Source of the DNA: Paratissierella sp033809995
GTDB taxonomy: Bacteria; Bacillota; Clostridia; Tissierellales; Tissierellaceae
Assembly: GCA_033809995.1 (NCBI GenBank)
Contig: JAPXKQ010000007.1
Span: 7,372 to 71,371, forward strand
Direction of reading: 5' to 3'
Length of the DNA: 64,000 bases
Within the stretch, counting starts at the first letter, position 1, and the number at the start of each line of letters is the position of its first letter. A model generated the notes under the pieces. It searched no databases. It saw nothing but the letters and a program-made list of their open reading frames with translations, and was not told where the DNA came from. Shown here piece after piece: positions 41,427 to 49,980 of the stretch. Made by a program: the position numbers and the translations under genes.

Positions 41427-42051
41427 AATCATTTATTAAATTTAAAAAAAATGGTGATATAAACCCTTCGTATAAACATCCAATAATTATAAATATAGTC
41501 AAAACAAGAATAAATATAGTATAATCAATTAAATCAAGTCTTCTAGTTTTTATTGCTTTAAGATTTCTTGAAAACTTATATTTATAGGACATAGTCATAG
41601 AAAGTGCCCCTATACTTATTATAGCTATAATATAAAATAAATATTGAGGATATATACCTAATATAGATAAAAGAAACCCTTTAAAGCCATAGCTATATAT
41701 TAAATAACCAACAGCATATCCCAATAATCCACCATTTAAAAATACTATTATAGGTGCAATTATAAATCCAAAGTTTGCTAATCCAATAATATACATTACT
41801 GAGATAAATATAAAATTATTAAACATTGCCTTTTTAAAAATGCTAATATTATTATAGTTGTTGTTTAAAACATTATAGAAATAAGCATTACTATATTTTA
41901 ACAATAATAATCTTCTTGGATTATCAAATGCCTTGATTAGAACCGCACCAAAGATAATTCCAATTGTAAAAATAAAGAATAGAAGAAAATAAAAAGTAAA
42001 GCTATTTTCAAAATGCTTTTTAAATAAGTTTTTAAACCTTAACAAGTTCAA
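41419..42051 (-). CDS. spoIIM: Stage II sporulation protein M
   Basis: SpoIIM of 210 residues, an integral membrane protein of the mother cell engulfment complex with SpoIID and SpoIIP. Five hydrophobic segments are visible (~20-42, 73-95, 100-125, 135-155, 175-200), with the family loop GLLGYAVGYLIYSYGFKGFL in the middle. A sigma-E-like promoter precedes it, as expected for mother-cell expression. Confidence 0.9.
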   Translation of the reverse strand: MNLLRFKNLFKKHFENSFTFYFLLFFIFTIGIIFGAVLIKAFDNPRRLLLLKYSNAYFYNVLNNNYNNISIFKKAMFNNFIFISVMYIIGLANFGFIIAPIIVFLNGGLLGYAVGYLIYSYGFKGFLLSILGIYPQYLFYIIAIISIGALSMTMSYKYKFSRNLKAIKTRRLDLIDYTIFILVLTIFIIIGCLYEGFISPFFLNLINDFL

Positions 42052-42081
42052 TATTATTCCTCCTAAGTTTAGCTTTTAGAA

Positions 42082-42111
42082 ATTTTATGCTACAAAGGAG
42101 GACAATATAAC
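42082..42111 (-). promoter_or_regulatory. Sigma-E-like promoter of spoIIM
   Basis: On the minus strand GTTATATT (42104-42111) is followed after 14 nt by CATAAAAT (42082-42089). This fits the sigma-E pattern of an ATATT-type -35 and CATAnnnT -10. It lies between the NUDIX gene and spoIIM. Confidence 0.7.
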
Positions 42112-42654
42112 CTATTTTAAAGTTTTAACAAAATCTTTAGCTAAGTTTATTCCAATTATTGTTTTGCTATCTACTATATCACCACGATCAATCATTTTAA
42201 GTAAATCAAATATATTATATTTTTCAATCTCTATAAATTCACCGTTTTCAGGAGTAGCTACCCCCTCTACAATATCCGTTGCTAGAAATATATATATTTT
42301 TTCGTTACAATATCCTGGAGATGTATAAAACTCTAATAGATATTTTAATTCGTTAGCTATATAACCTGTTTCTTCTTTTAGCTCTCTAATTGCAGTTTCT
42401 CTAGGTTCCTCATTTATCTCCAATTTGCCTGCTGGTATTTCTAGTATGAATTTATCTATAGCTTTTCTATATTGTTTAACTAAAATAATATTATTGTCAT
42501 TTGTAATTGGAACAATAGCAACACCACCTGGATGTTCCACAATTTCTCTTTTAGAATATTTTTTATCAGGCAATTCCACTGTGTCTATTCTAAGATTTAG
42601 AATCTTTCCTTCATATATCTTATCACATTTCATGGTCTTTTCTTCATAAACCAT
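42112..42654 (-). CDS. nudF: NUDIX hydrolase (ADP-ribose pyrophosphatase-like)
   Basis: A 180-residue NUDIX hydrolase. The NUDIX box GKLEINEEPRETAIRELKEETG (GX5EX7REUXEEXGU) is at ~76-97, preceded by FILEIPA, and GVAIVPI lies at ~45-51. It probably cleaves ADP-ribose to AMP and ribose phosphate. In Bacillus nudF lies next to spoIIM-xerD too. The symbol rests on that synteny. Confidence 0.87.
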   Translation of the reverse strand: MVYEEKTMKCDKIYEGKILNLRIDTVELPDKKYSKREIVEHPGGVAIVPITNDNNIILVKQYRKAIDKFILEIPAGKLEINEEPRETAIRELKEETGYIANELKYLLEFYTSPGYCNEKIYIFLATDIVEGVATPENGEFIEIEKYNIFDLLKMIDRGDIVDSKTIIGINLAKDFVKTLK

Positions 42655-42699
42655 TTATTTTTACCTCCTAATAATTAATATAGGTTCACTATTGAATTT

Positions 42700-42708
42700 A
42701 TTATACCA
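42700..42708 (-). promoter_or_regulatory. Possible extended -10 promoter of the NUDIX gene
   Basis: On the minus strand TGGTATAAT carries an extended -10 (TGnTATAAT) about 45 nt upstream of the NUDIX start codon. No good -35 is seen. Confidence 0.45.
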
Positions 42709-42724
42709 CAATATCACCAAAAGA

Positions 42725-42750
42725 GAAAAACATCCTCCAAAAAGGAGGAT
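42725..42750 (-). terminator. Intrinsic terminator of spo0A
   Basis: On the minus strand ATCCTCC-TTTTT-GGAGGAT is followed by GTTTTTCTCTTTT, 6 nt after the spo0A stop codon. Confidence 0.85.
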
Positions 42751-42756
42751 ATAATC

Positions 42757-43557
42757 TTATGCTCTTTCTAACACATCTTGTTCTAATCTTATCTTATCCG
42801 CAATCAATGCAATAAATTCACTATTTGTAGGTTTTCCCTTATTGTTATTTACTGTATAACCAAATATATTATCTATGGTATCTATTTTCCCTCTATTCCA
42901 TGCTACCTCAATTGCATGTCTAATTGCTCTTTCCACTCTACTAGGAGTTGTATTAAACTTTTCTGCAACATTGGGATACAATTCCTTTGTTACTGCTCCT
43001 AAATAGTCCATATCTTCAATTACCATGTGTATAGCTTCCCTTAAATATAAATAACCCTTTATATGTGCTGGAACACCAATTTCTTGTATAATTTTTGTTA
43101 TTTTAGTTTCCAAATTATTTTCATTACTTACATTTTTCTTAAATGTGTTTGTCATTCCTAGCTTAGGTTCTATAATAATATTATTATCAACAGTTTGTTT
43201 CAATCTTTTTATAAAAATTTGGAAATCAAAAGGTTTAACTACATAATAAGAAGCCCCTAATTCAATTGCTCTTTGGGTTATTTTATCTTGTCCAACTGCA
43301 GATAGTACAATAACCTTTGGGAAAAAGTCATCTTCTGATTCATGTAGTTTTTCCAATACTCCTAAACCGTCTAGATGAGGCATAATAATATCTAATATTA
43401 ATATTTGAGGCTTTTCTTTCTCTATAAGTTCTAGTGCCTCAATGCCATCCTTCGCAATACCCACTACTTCAAATTCTTCTTGTGCAGAAATAAATTGAGA
43501 GATTATTTGACAAAACTCCCTATTATCATCTGCAATGGCAACAGTAATTTTCTTCAT
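42757..43557 (-). CDS. spo0A: Sporulation master regulator Spo0A
   Basis: Spo0A of 266 residues. The receiver domain has acidic residues at D10-D11, the phosphoacceptor D56 in ILDIIMPHLDGLG and a Lys in VKPFD (~107). The Spo0A-specific DNA-binding domain (~150-266) ends with the recognition helix SRVERAIRHAIEVAWNRG. Phosphorylated Spo0A starts sporulation. The ATG at 43557 follows GGGGGG; a longer in-frame reading to 43608 is not supported. A 0A box and sigma-H-like promoter lie upstream. Confidence 0.98.
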   Translation of the reverse strand: MKKITVAIADDNREFCQIISQFISAQEEFEVVGIAKDGIEALELIEKEKPQILILDIIMPHLDGLGVLEKLHESEDDFFPKVIVLSAVGQDKITQRAIELGASYYVVKPFDFQIFIKRLKQTVDNNIIIEPKLGMTNTFKKNVSNENNLETKITKIIQEIGVPAHIKGYLYLREAIHMVIEDMDYLGAVTKELYPNVAEKFNTTPSRVERAIRHAIEVAWNRGKIDTIDNIFGYTVNNNKGKPTNSEFIALIADKIRLEQDVLERA

Positions 43558-43590
43558 AAAATTCCCCCCTGGTTTTTTTATCTCTTTATT

Positions 43591-43618
43591 AATTCGACAA
43601 AAATTCAAAAACTCCTTC
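43591..43618 (-). promoter_or_regulatory. Sigma-H-like promoter with 0A box upstream of spo0A
   Basis: On the minus strand AAGGAGTTT (about 43610-43617) and GAATT (43591-43595) resemble sigma-H -35 and -10 elements at suitable spacing. TTTGTCGAA, containing the exact 0A-box core TGTCGAA (43593-43599), overlaps the -10. This implies positive or negative self-control of spo0A, as known in Bacillus. Confidence 0.65.
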
Positions 43619-43633
43619 TTTATTTTAAAATTT

Positions 43634-43669
43634 TTAAAAAAATAAACCTATTCATTCAAATAGGTTTAT
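43634..43669 (-). terminator. Intrinsic terminator of spoIVB
   Basis: On the minus strand ATAAACCTAT-TTGAATGA-ATAGGTTTAT is followed by TTTTTTT. It is 7 nt past the spoIVB stop codon. Confidence 0.9.
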
Positions 43670-43676
43670 CTCCAAA

Positions 43677-44927
43677 TTATTTTATGTTTTCAAGCATCCA
43701 TTCTATATATAAACCATATCCCTTTGTTGGATCATTTACAAAAACATGGGTTATAGCCCCTATTAACCGACCATTTTGTATAATTGGACTGCCACTCATT
43801 CCCTGAATTATACCACCTGTTTTATTTAATAATCTTTCATCAGTAACTTTAACTACCATACTTTTTTGTGCTGCTTTTTCCTGAGGCTCAGCTTTTAAGA
43901 TTTCTATTTCATATTTATCTATTTTATTATCATCCAAAGTACTTAATATATAAGCCTTTCCTATTTCAACCTCTTCTTTATATCCTATTGGAATTGGTTC
44001 CCGATTTTTGATTTCGTTATTTTCCTTCAAAATTCCATAAATACCATAATCATTATTATCATAAATTTCACCTAAGATATCATCAGTTTTATAAAAAACA
44101 CCCTTTATTTCACCAGGTGTTCCCTTTTTTCCTTGTTCAACATCTGATATTTTAGCATTCATTACCAAGCCTTTATCTACACTTAAAAGCTTTCCAGTAT
44201 CTATATCAGCTATACCATGACCTAAAGCACCAAATTTATTGCTTTCTTTATGATAAAATGTCATAGTACCAATACCAGAAGTTTTATCTCTAACCCAAAT
44301 TCCTAATCGATAGGAATTATCTTGTAGACATTGAACTGGAGTAGCTGCAATTTTTACTTCATTCTTATTTCTTAAAACTATAATATTTACTTGTTCATCT
44401 TTTACATTATTCAATATTTTAACTACCTGTTCAGCACTTGAAACTTTTTCTCCATTTATCTCTATTATACTATCTCCGACCTTCAAACCTGCCTCTCTAG
44501 CTGGACTAATTCTATTTCCTTTAATATCTATAACCTCAGTTACTGCTACAACTAAAACTCCTTTAGTATTCATTCTTACACCTATAGCATTTCCTCCTGG
44601 GATTAATGCTGGCCTATTAACTACGTTAACATTATAATTTTTTACTGGAATTAAGCCAAGGAGTTTAACCTGCAAATTTGTATTGCCTTCGTCTACTCCA
44701 TTAAGGGTTATAGATTTTGAACCTTCATTAAAGATTGTTTCAACTATTGATACATCTCTATTATCCAACGAGAATGGGAATGATATATTTAGATTCTTAT
44801 TTTCACCTTTTATTATTTTAAAGTTTGAGGGATAAAATAAACTTTGACTTAAATTCAAAGAGTAAAATAATATGAAAATTAGTATAAATAGTAGTAAATA
44901 TTTAGTTTTAAGTCTAAATTTCCCCAA
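43677..44927 (-). CDS. spoIVB: SpoIVB signalling protease (S55 family)
   Basis: SpoIVB of 416 residues, secreted from the forespore to trigger pro-sigma-K processing. One N-terminal membrane segment (~8-27) is followed by a PDZ domain (~115-205, KGVLVVAVTEVID...AGLKVGDSIIEINGEKV) and the S55 serine protease domain with the catalytic His in ALGHGIAD (~238) and Ser in GMSGSPII (~380). It sits beside spo0A, the conserved recN-spoIVB-spo0A order. Confidence 0.97.
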   Translation of the reverse strand: MGKFRLKTKYLLLFILIFILFYSLNLSQSLFYPSNFKIIKGENKNLNISFPFSLDNRDVSIVETIFNEGSKSITLNGVDEGNTNLQVKLLGLIPVKNYNVNVVNRPALIPGGNAIGVRMNTKGVLVVAVTEVIDIKGNRISPAREAGLKVGDSIIEINGEKVSSAEQVVKILNNVKDEQVNIIVLRNKNEVKIAATPVQCLQDNSYRLGIWVRDKTSGIGTMTFYHKESNKFGALGHGIADIDTGKLLSVDKGLVMNAKISDVEQGKKGTPGEIKGVFYKTDDILGEIYDNNDYGIYGILKENNEIKNREPIPIGYKEEVEIGKAYILSTLDDNKIDKYEIEILKAEPQEKAAQKSMVVKVTDERLLNKTGGIIQGMSGSPIIQNGRLIGAITHVFVNDPTKGYGLYIEWMLENIK

Positions 44928-45060
44928 ATATAATCACTCTCCTTTAATTTTTTCTTCCTCACCTCCACAAAATTTATTACATATATAATTTAGCCTTTTT
45001 AGAGAGTAATTATTCTGTTCAAAATTTATGAAATTTGTTAAGTAAATTCTTAAATTCCAT

Positions 45061-45090
45061 TTAAAAAAGGCAATGCTTTAGCATTGCCTT
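45061..45090 (-). terminator. Intrinsic terminator of recN
   Basis: AAGGCAATGC-TTTA-GCATTGCCTT, a perfect 10-bp stem, with TTTTTT after it on the minus strand. It lies 6 nt after the recN stop codon. Confidence 0.93.
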
Positions 45091-45095
45091 GATTT

Positions 45096-46781
45096 TTACG
45101 ATTTAATTTTTTTTGACATATTAAGCATTTCTTTTGCGTGATTTATAGTTGTTTCAGTAACATTGACTCCACCTAACAATCTAGCCATTTCAAGCACTCT
45201 TTCATCGTATGTTAATTTCCGTACTTTAGTTATCGTTGTGTAGCCTTCTGATTCTTTGTATATTTTATAATGATTATCGGCAAGAGCAGTAATTTGTGGC
45301 AAGTGAGAGATGGCAATTACTTGATGATTTTTTGAAATTTTACAAATTTTTTCCCCAACAATTTGGGCTGTTCTTCCACTAATTCCCGTATCAATTTCAT
45401 CAAAAATCAAAGTAGGTATTTTATCATTATCAGCTATAATATTCTTAAATCCTAGCATTATTCTAGACATTTCTCCACCTGAAACAATTTTTGATAGGGG
45501 TTTTAAATTTTCTCCAGGATTAGTTGATATCAAAAATTCTATATTATCTAATCCACTATTACTAATGCTTTCTTTTTCTTTAAAATCTACCTTAAAAACA
45601 ACATTACCCATATTAAGTTCTTTTAGTTCCTGGGTTAATTTATTTTCTAATTTTTTTGCAATATCAATTCTTTTATTTCTTAATAATAAAGAGTCATTTG
45701 TTAAGATTTCTTCATATCTTTTAATATTTTTATTAATTTTTTCCATTTTCTTTTCATAATTTATTAGATTTTCATATTCAATAAAAATATTATTTCTATA
45801 TTCAAATATTTTATCTATTGTTAGCCCATATTTCTTTTTTAGCTTATTGACCAAATCTAATCTATCTCTATAGTATATAAATTTTTCCTCATCTACTTCT
45901 AAAGATTCTAGGTAATAATCAACTTCCCTTGCTAAATCTTGTAATTCATACCTTAGATTATTAAATTTATCATGGTATTGAATGATTTCAGAATCAAAAT
46001 TTTTTATATTATTTAGTAAATTGATACAATTATTAAATAAATCTAAAATAGAATTTCTATCATAGGTCGAACCATTTAAATTTTCCAGTACATTTCCCAA
46101 TCCTATTTGAATACTTTGTATATTAGAATATTTTTTAAAGTTATTTTCAATCTCAAATTCATCTTCTGAAGTAAGATTTGCAGCATCAATTTCTTCAATT
46201 TGATATTTCAATAAATCTATTTCTCTTTCTCTTTCGGAAGATGTTTTGTTCATTTCATTGAACTTTTTCTTTTCTTCTATATAGACTTCATAGGTTGTCC
46301 TAATCTTTTCCAATAAATCTTTATGTTCCCTGTCACCAAGACTATCTATTAATATTTGATGATTTTGAATATTAAGAAGTGATTGATGCTCATGTTGTCC
46401 AAATATATCAATCAAATTTGGTGTTATGTTGCTTAAGATATTTAGCGTAATTGGCCTTCCATTTAGCCTGGTTATACTAGGGTAAGTTAAAGAAATTTCC
46501 CTAGAGATAATAAGAATACTCTCTTCAGTTTCATAACCATATTTAGAAAGTATAGATTTTATATTGTCTTCAATATAAAACAATGCTTCAATAACCGCCT
46601 TATCCTCACCAGTACGAATTAAATCCTTACTTCCCCTACCTCCAAGTACTAATCCTAAAGCTTCAATAATAATCGATTTACCAGAGCCTGTCTCCCCTGT
46701 TAGTAGATTTAAACCACTATCAAATTCGATTTTAAGATCATCAATTATGGCAAAATTTTTAATGCTTAATTCTTTAAGCAT
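45096..46781 (-). CDS. recN: DNA repair protein RecN
   Basis: RecN of 561 residues, an SMC-like ATPase acting in double-strand break repair. Walker A GETGSGKSIIIEALG is at ~29-43. A coiled coil spans about 160-390, and VSGGEMSRIMLGFK (signature) is followed by Walker B TLIFDEIDTGISG and AISHLPQ (~496-502). It is normally part of the SOS or break response. No LexA box was seen close to it. argR/ahrC, usual between tlyA and recN, is absent. Confidence 0.96.
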   Translation of the reverse strand: MLKELSIKNFAIIDDLKIEFDSGLNLLTGETGSGKSIIIEALGLVLGGRGSKDLIRTGEDKAVIEALFYIEDNIKSILSKYGYETEESILIISREISLTYPSITRLNGRPITLNILSNITPNLIDIFGQHEHQSLLNIQNHQILIDSLGDREHKDLLEKIRTTYEVYIEEKKKFNEMNKTSSEREREIDLLKYQIEEIDAANLTSEDEFEIENNFKKYSNIQSIQIGLGNVLENLNGSTYDRNSILDLFNNCINLLNNIKNFDSEIIQYHDKFNNLRYELQDLAREVDYYLESLEVDEEKFIYYRDRLDLVNKLKKKYGLTIDKIFEYRNNIFIEYENLINYEKKMEKINKNIKRYEEILTNDSLLLRNKRIDIAKKLENKLTQELKELNMGNVVFKVDFKEKESISNSGLDNIEFLISTNPGENLKPLSKIVSGGEMSRIMLGFKNIIADNDKIPTLIFDEIDTGISGRTAQIVGEKICKISKNHQVIAISHLPQITALADNHYKIYKESEGYTTITKVRKLTYDERVLEMARLLGGVNVTETTINHAKEMLNMSKKIKS

Positions 46782-46795
46782 AAATACCCCTCCGA

Positions 46796-47593
46796 TTACT
46801 TTAAAGTATTATGCGCATCTTCTATTGTCCTTAAAATAAAATCATCATCAATGCAATTACCATCATTTTTTAAGTATATAAGAAATTCGATATTTCCTGT
46901 GGTGCCAGTAATAGGTGAAAAAGTTAGTGAGTTAGCTATAAGACCAATTTCTTTAGAAAATTCAGCAATTTTCTTTATAACTTCAAAATGAGTTTTTTTA
47001 TCCTTTACAATTCCTTTTTTCCCTACCTTATCTTTACCAGCCTCGAATTGTGGTTTTACCAATGCAACTATTTCACCTTTTTCAGTTAATAAATCCTTAG
47101 CTACTGGTAAAACAAGCGTTAATGAAATAAAGGATACATCTATTGATATAAAATCAATTTTTTCACCTATATTATCTTTTGTTACATTTCTAATATTGGT
47201 TCTTTCCATCACTAGGACCCTAGGGTCATTTCTCAATTTCCAGTCCAATTGACCATAACCAACATCAACTGCAAATACCTTTTTAGCATTGTTTTTTAAC
47301 ATGCAATCCGTAAATCCACCGGTAGACGCTCCAATATCCATAGCTATTGCATCAGTTAAATTTAAATCAAAGGATTTTATTGCCTTTTCCAGCTTTAATC
47401 CACCTCTACTAACATAGATAATTGGATTAGTTTTAACAATTATATCTTCATCTTCATCAATATATTCCCCTGGTTTATCTATCCTTCTTGTGCCTATGTA
47501 AACTGAACCCTCCATTATTACCCTTTTGCCCTTTTCTCTTGAATCAACTAAACCTTTTTCAAATAATAACACATCCGCTCTTTTTTTACCCAT
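46796..47593 (-). CDS. tlyA: TlyA-family rRNA 2'-O-methyltransferase
   Basis: TlyA of 265 residues. An S4 RNA-binding domain (~1-60, ADVLLFEKGLVDSREKGKR) is joined to an FtsJ-like methyltransferase (MDIGASTGGFTDCMLKN, ~85-101; VDVGYGQLDWKLRND; SIDVSFISL). Family members methylate ribosomal RNA. It lies downstream of oapA and upstream of recN. Confidence 0.94.
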   Translation of the reverse strand: MGKKRADVLLFEKGLVDSREKGKRVIMEGSVYIGTRRIDKPGEYIDEDEDIIVKTNPIIYVSRGGLKLEKAIKSFDLNLTDAIAMDIGASTGGFTDCMLKNNAKKVFAVDVGYGQLDWKLRNDPRVLVMERTNIRNVTKDNIGEKIDFISIDVSFISLTLVLPVAKDLLTEKGEIVALVKPQFEAGKDKVGKKGIVKDKKTHFEVIKKIAEFSKEIGLIANSLTFSPITGTTGNIEFLIYLKNDGNCIDDDFILRTIEDAHNTLK

Positions 47594-47611
47594 CTTTACT
47601 CCTTTGATTGT

Positions 47612-48211
47612 TTATTGTTTATTGTTTTTCTTTTTATTGGGGAAGAAATCCAAATGGAAATTTACTTCTAAAAAATTAAAAAACTTCGCCACTTGAAATA
47701 TAATTTTTTCATAATTATAGAAAGCTATTGATTTCCCAATAGCCTTACCCCCTACAGTAAATGATGCTGTAAGAGCTGTAAGTAATATTGATAATAAGGT
47801 TCCGTTTTTAAATCCATATGTATTTAGCAATTTATATATTATTGTAGCACCTACAGAACCAGATATGATTCCGCTAATATCACCAATTACATCATTGCAA
47901 AAATTAGAAACAGGTCCAGCATTTCTAACAAGCTTTATAGCAACTTTCGCCTCACTAATTTTATTCGCTGCCATAGCATGGAACGGTTTCTCATCTGCTA
48001 CAGTAACTGATATACCTATTATATCAAATATAATACCTATTAATATAATCGACAAAAGAATTAAAAAAGCTATAAGTATATTTAAACTCTTCACTAGATT
48101 TTCAGTAAGTATAGAAATAATAATTGCTAAAAAAAAGGTCCAAAGTGATATTCCTATCACCCATTTTAAATTATACCGCTTTGAAAAATTTTCGCCTTCT
48201 TTTTTTGACAT
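47612..48211 (-). CDS. oapA: OLE-associated membrane protein OapA
   Basis: A 199-residue integral membrane protein with about four hydrophobic segments (~15-36, 42-70, 118-140, 145-165) and a basic, charged N-terminus (KKEGENFSKRYNLKW). It matches the expected OapA in size, topology and position immediately after OLE RNA; it also contains a DxxxD motif (DVIGD in CNDVIGDISG). Family knowledge: OapA binds OLE RNA and holds the particle at the membrane, and the complex matters for stress such as cold, alcohol and magnesium. The ATG at 48211 follows AAGGAGG; a longer frame to 48271 reads into the RNA gene and is not used. Confidence 0.9.
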   Translation of the reverse strand: MSKKEGENFSKRYNLKWVIGISLWTFFLAIIISILTENLVKSLNILIAFLILLSIILIGIIFDIIGISVTVADEKPFHAMAANKISEAKVAIKLVRNAGPVSNFCNDVIGDISGIISGSVGATIIYKLLNTYGFKNGTLLSILLTALTASFTVGGKAIGKSIAFYNYEKIIFQVAKFFNFLEVNFHLDFFPNKKKNNKQ

Positions 48212-48230
48212 AAAATCCTCCTTAAGAAAT

Positions 48231-48837
48231 AAAAAGCTGATAGCATTAGCTACCAGCGTGAGTAGTGGCAATAAACTGAGTAAATCTTACGGCTTTAGGT
48301 CCAGTAGGTTTTCCCTGATAAAAACTGTCTGTCGCCATAACAGTGGTTTCCCTTTAATCTTATCAATACCTTGTTGCCATAGGTACAACTGGATTGCCAC
48401 TTAGTCCGCACTGTAATCCTCAATTTACTTCAAAACGAGCAGTCTAGGAGTTTTCCTCAACAGCCAGTCTATTCCTTAGCCTCTTTTGCAAAGTAGGTTT
48501 CGATAACAGAACTTAATTAATACTGGGCCCTTGATTAATTTAGTTGAACTTATCATCCGCACTACCCCACTCAAGGCAGGCTACTTCTGCTTATAATTAA
48601 TAAAATTGCAGGTTTATCACAATATATTTTCTAAAATATATTGTGTCTCCACGAAAGTAGGGTCTACGCCTGCATGCCATTGCAGATCGCCCCATCTTTC
48701 TTACTCCCCGTGAAAACCCACGACTGGGCGTCGCAAGCCAAACACAAGGAACTTCATCGATATGCCCTTTGACGGATTTTTAGCCCCGCCCTCTAGAATA
48801 GTTGTGCTGACTAGAATACTGTGCCACTCCATGCTGA
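48231..48837 (-). ncRNA. ole: OLE RNA (ornate, large, extremophilic RNA)
   Basis: About 607 nt of highly structured, relatively G+C-rich sequence without a credible reading frame, between ispA and oapA. This is the exact place where OLE RNA is found in its hosts. The minus-strand sequence contains G+C-rich blocks such as GGGGCGATCTGCAATGGCAT and GGCGTAGACCCTACTTTCG and several stems (for example ATATATTTT-type arms in ACACAATATATT/AATATATTGTG). The 3' end is a hairpin GCTGGTAGC-TAAT-GCTATCAGC followed by TTTTT, just before the oapA ribosome site. The 5' end is set by a perfect promoter. The identification is by position, size and recognised sequence, and was not checked against a covariance model. 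Confidence 0.88.
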
Positions 48838-48842
48838 TTTAA

Positions 48843-48871
48843 ATTATATCATAAATTTATGTATTTATCAA
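48843..48871 (-). promoter_or_regulatory. Dedicated sigma-A promoter of OLE RNA
   Basis: On the minus strand TTGATA (48866-48871) and TATAAT (48843-48848) are separated by exactly 17 nt, between the ispA stop and the RNA. Transcription should start near 48836. Confidence 0.85.
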
Positions 48872-48876
48872 TTACC

Positions 48877-49746
48877 TTATTCATTCCTATCTATCAAATA
48901 TTTGGTTAATTCTTTAAAAAAACAAGTATCAACACTACTAAGTGAATCAAGTATCTCTATTGCTTTCTCACTAAGTGATTTAACTTCTTTTATAGAAGTA
49001 TCAAAATCAAAGTACTTCAAATATGTAAATTTATTTATTGATTCATCTTTAAAAGAGTCTAGTATATCATCTTCTATTTGATAAGCCAATCCCAAATTCA
49101 ATCCAAAGTCTCTTAGTTTTTCAACATATTCATCACTAGCACCACCAATTATAGCTCCAGTCACCAAACTTGCTTGGATTAAGCCAGCCGTCTTTGTTTT
49201 ATACATATAGATTAATTTTTCCTCATTCATATTGTCAAATCCACTAAAAACATCCAGTACTTGACCGCCAATCATTCCTCTTGTACCAGAATAAATGCCT
49301 ATCTCCTTCATAGCCCTTGTATAGCGTCTATAATCTTCTATGGTATATGAATTGTTAATAGTATGATTCAACATGGTTTCGAATGCTAGATTTAAAAGCC
49401 CATCTCCAGCTAATATTGCCATAGCTTCACCATAAACCTTGTGGTTTGTAGGTTTACCTCTTCTAAAGTCATCATTATCCATGGCGGGTAAATCATCATG
49501 TATTAAAGAATATGTATGAATCATCTCTATTGCTACAGCAAAAGGTAGTATTTTTTCCAAATTATCATTGAATAATTCAAATGATTTTAGTGCAATAATA
49601 GGTCTAAGTCTCTTTCCACCTGTAAATAAGCTATATTCCATAGCTTCATAAATCTTTTTTTGGTAAGAATTTTTATGGTCTACAATTATTTTGAGATAAT
49701 TATCTATTAAGTCTGTATAATACTCAAATTCTTTAGTAATATTCAT
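48877..49746 (-). CDS. ispA: Farnesyl/geranyl diphosphate synthase
   Basis: IspA of 289 residues, a prenyl-chain elongating enzyme. Motifs are GGKRLRP (~43-49), the first Asp-rich region HDDLPAMDNDDFRRGKPTNH (DDxxD, ~84-103), GQVLDV and the second Asp-rich EDDILDS (~217-223). The ATG at 49746 overlaps xseB by 14 nt with AAGGAGG in front. It makes C15 prenyl diphosphate from the products of the IspH pathway. Confidence 0.96.
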   Translation of the reverse strand: MNITKEFEYYTDLIDNYLKIIVDHKNSYQKKIYEAMEYSLFTGGKRLRPIIALKSFELFNDNLEKILPFAVAIEMIHTYSLIHDDLPAMDNDDFRRGKPTNHKVYGEAMAILAGDGLLNLAFETMLNHTINNSYTIEDYRRYTRAMKEIGIYSGTRGMIGGQVLDVFSGFDNMNEEKLIYMYKTKTAGLIQASLVTGAIIGGASDEYVEKLRDFGLNLGLAYQIEDDILDSFKDESINKFTYLKYFDFDTSIKEVKSLSEKAIEILDSLSSVDTCFFKELTKYLIDRNE

Positions 49747-49978
49747 CTTCGTCCTCCTTAAAAAAATCATACTCCACTAAAGAATCTTCATCACCTAATA
49801 AAACCTTTACTTCTCCCTCTGCAGCCTTTAATATATTATTACAATAATTGTATAATTCAATACCTTTTTTAAATTTAGCTATGGATTCTTCCAAAGTACA
49901 ATCTTCATCTTCCAATTCTATTAATATCTTTTCCAATTCCACCAAAGCATCTTCATAACTTAATTTTATATCCTCCAT
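49733..49978 (-). CDS. xseB: Exodeoxyribonuclease VII small subunit
   Basis: XseB of 81 residues. The family block LSYEDALVELEKILIELEDE (~5-24) and SIAKFKKGIELYNYCNNIL are seen. Its acidic tail (EDEDEYY) is longer than usual. It pairs with XseA, whose gene ends 2 nt upstream. Confidence 0.95.
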   Translation of the reverse strand: MEDIKLSYEDALVELEKILIELEDEDCTLEESIAKFKKGIELYNYCNNILKAAEGEVKVLLGDEDSLVEYDFFKEDEDEYY

Positions 49979-49980
49979 TT

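Noticed and set aside
48212..48271. Longer OapA frame beginning at 48271
   Set aside because: It reads into the 3' hairpin of OLE RNA, has no ribosome site, and a clear AAGGAGG precedes the ATG at 48211.
47865..48404. Plus-strand 179-codon frame across oapA and the RNA gene
   Set aside because: It is a shadow antisense to oapA with no family resemblance and no ribosome-binding site.
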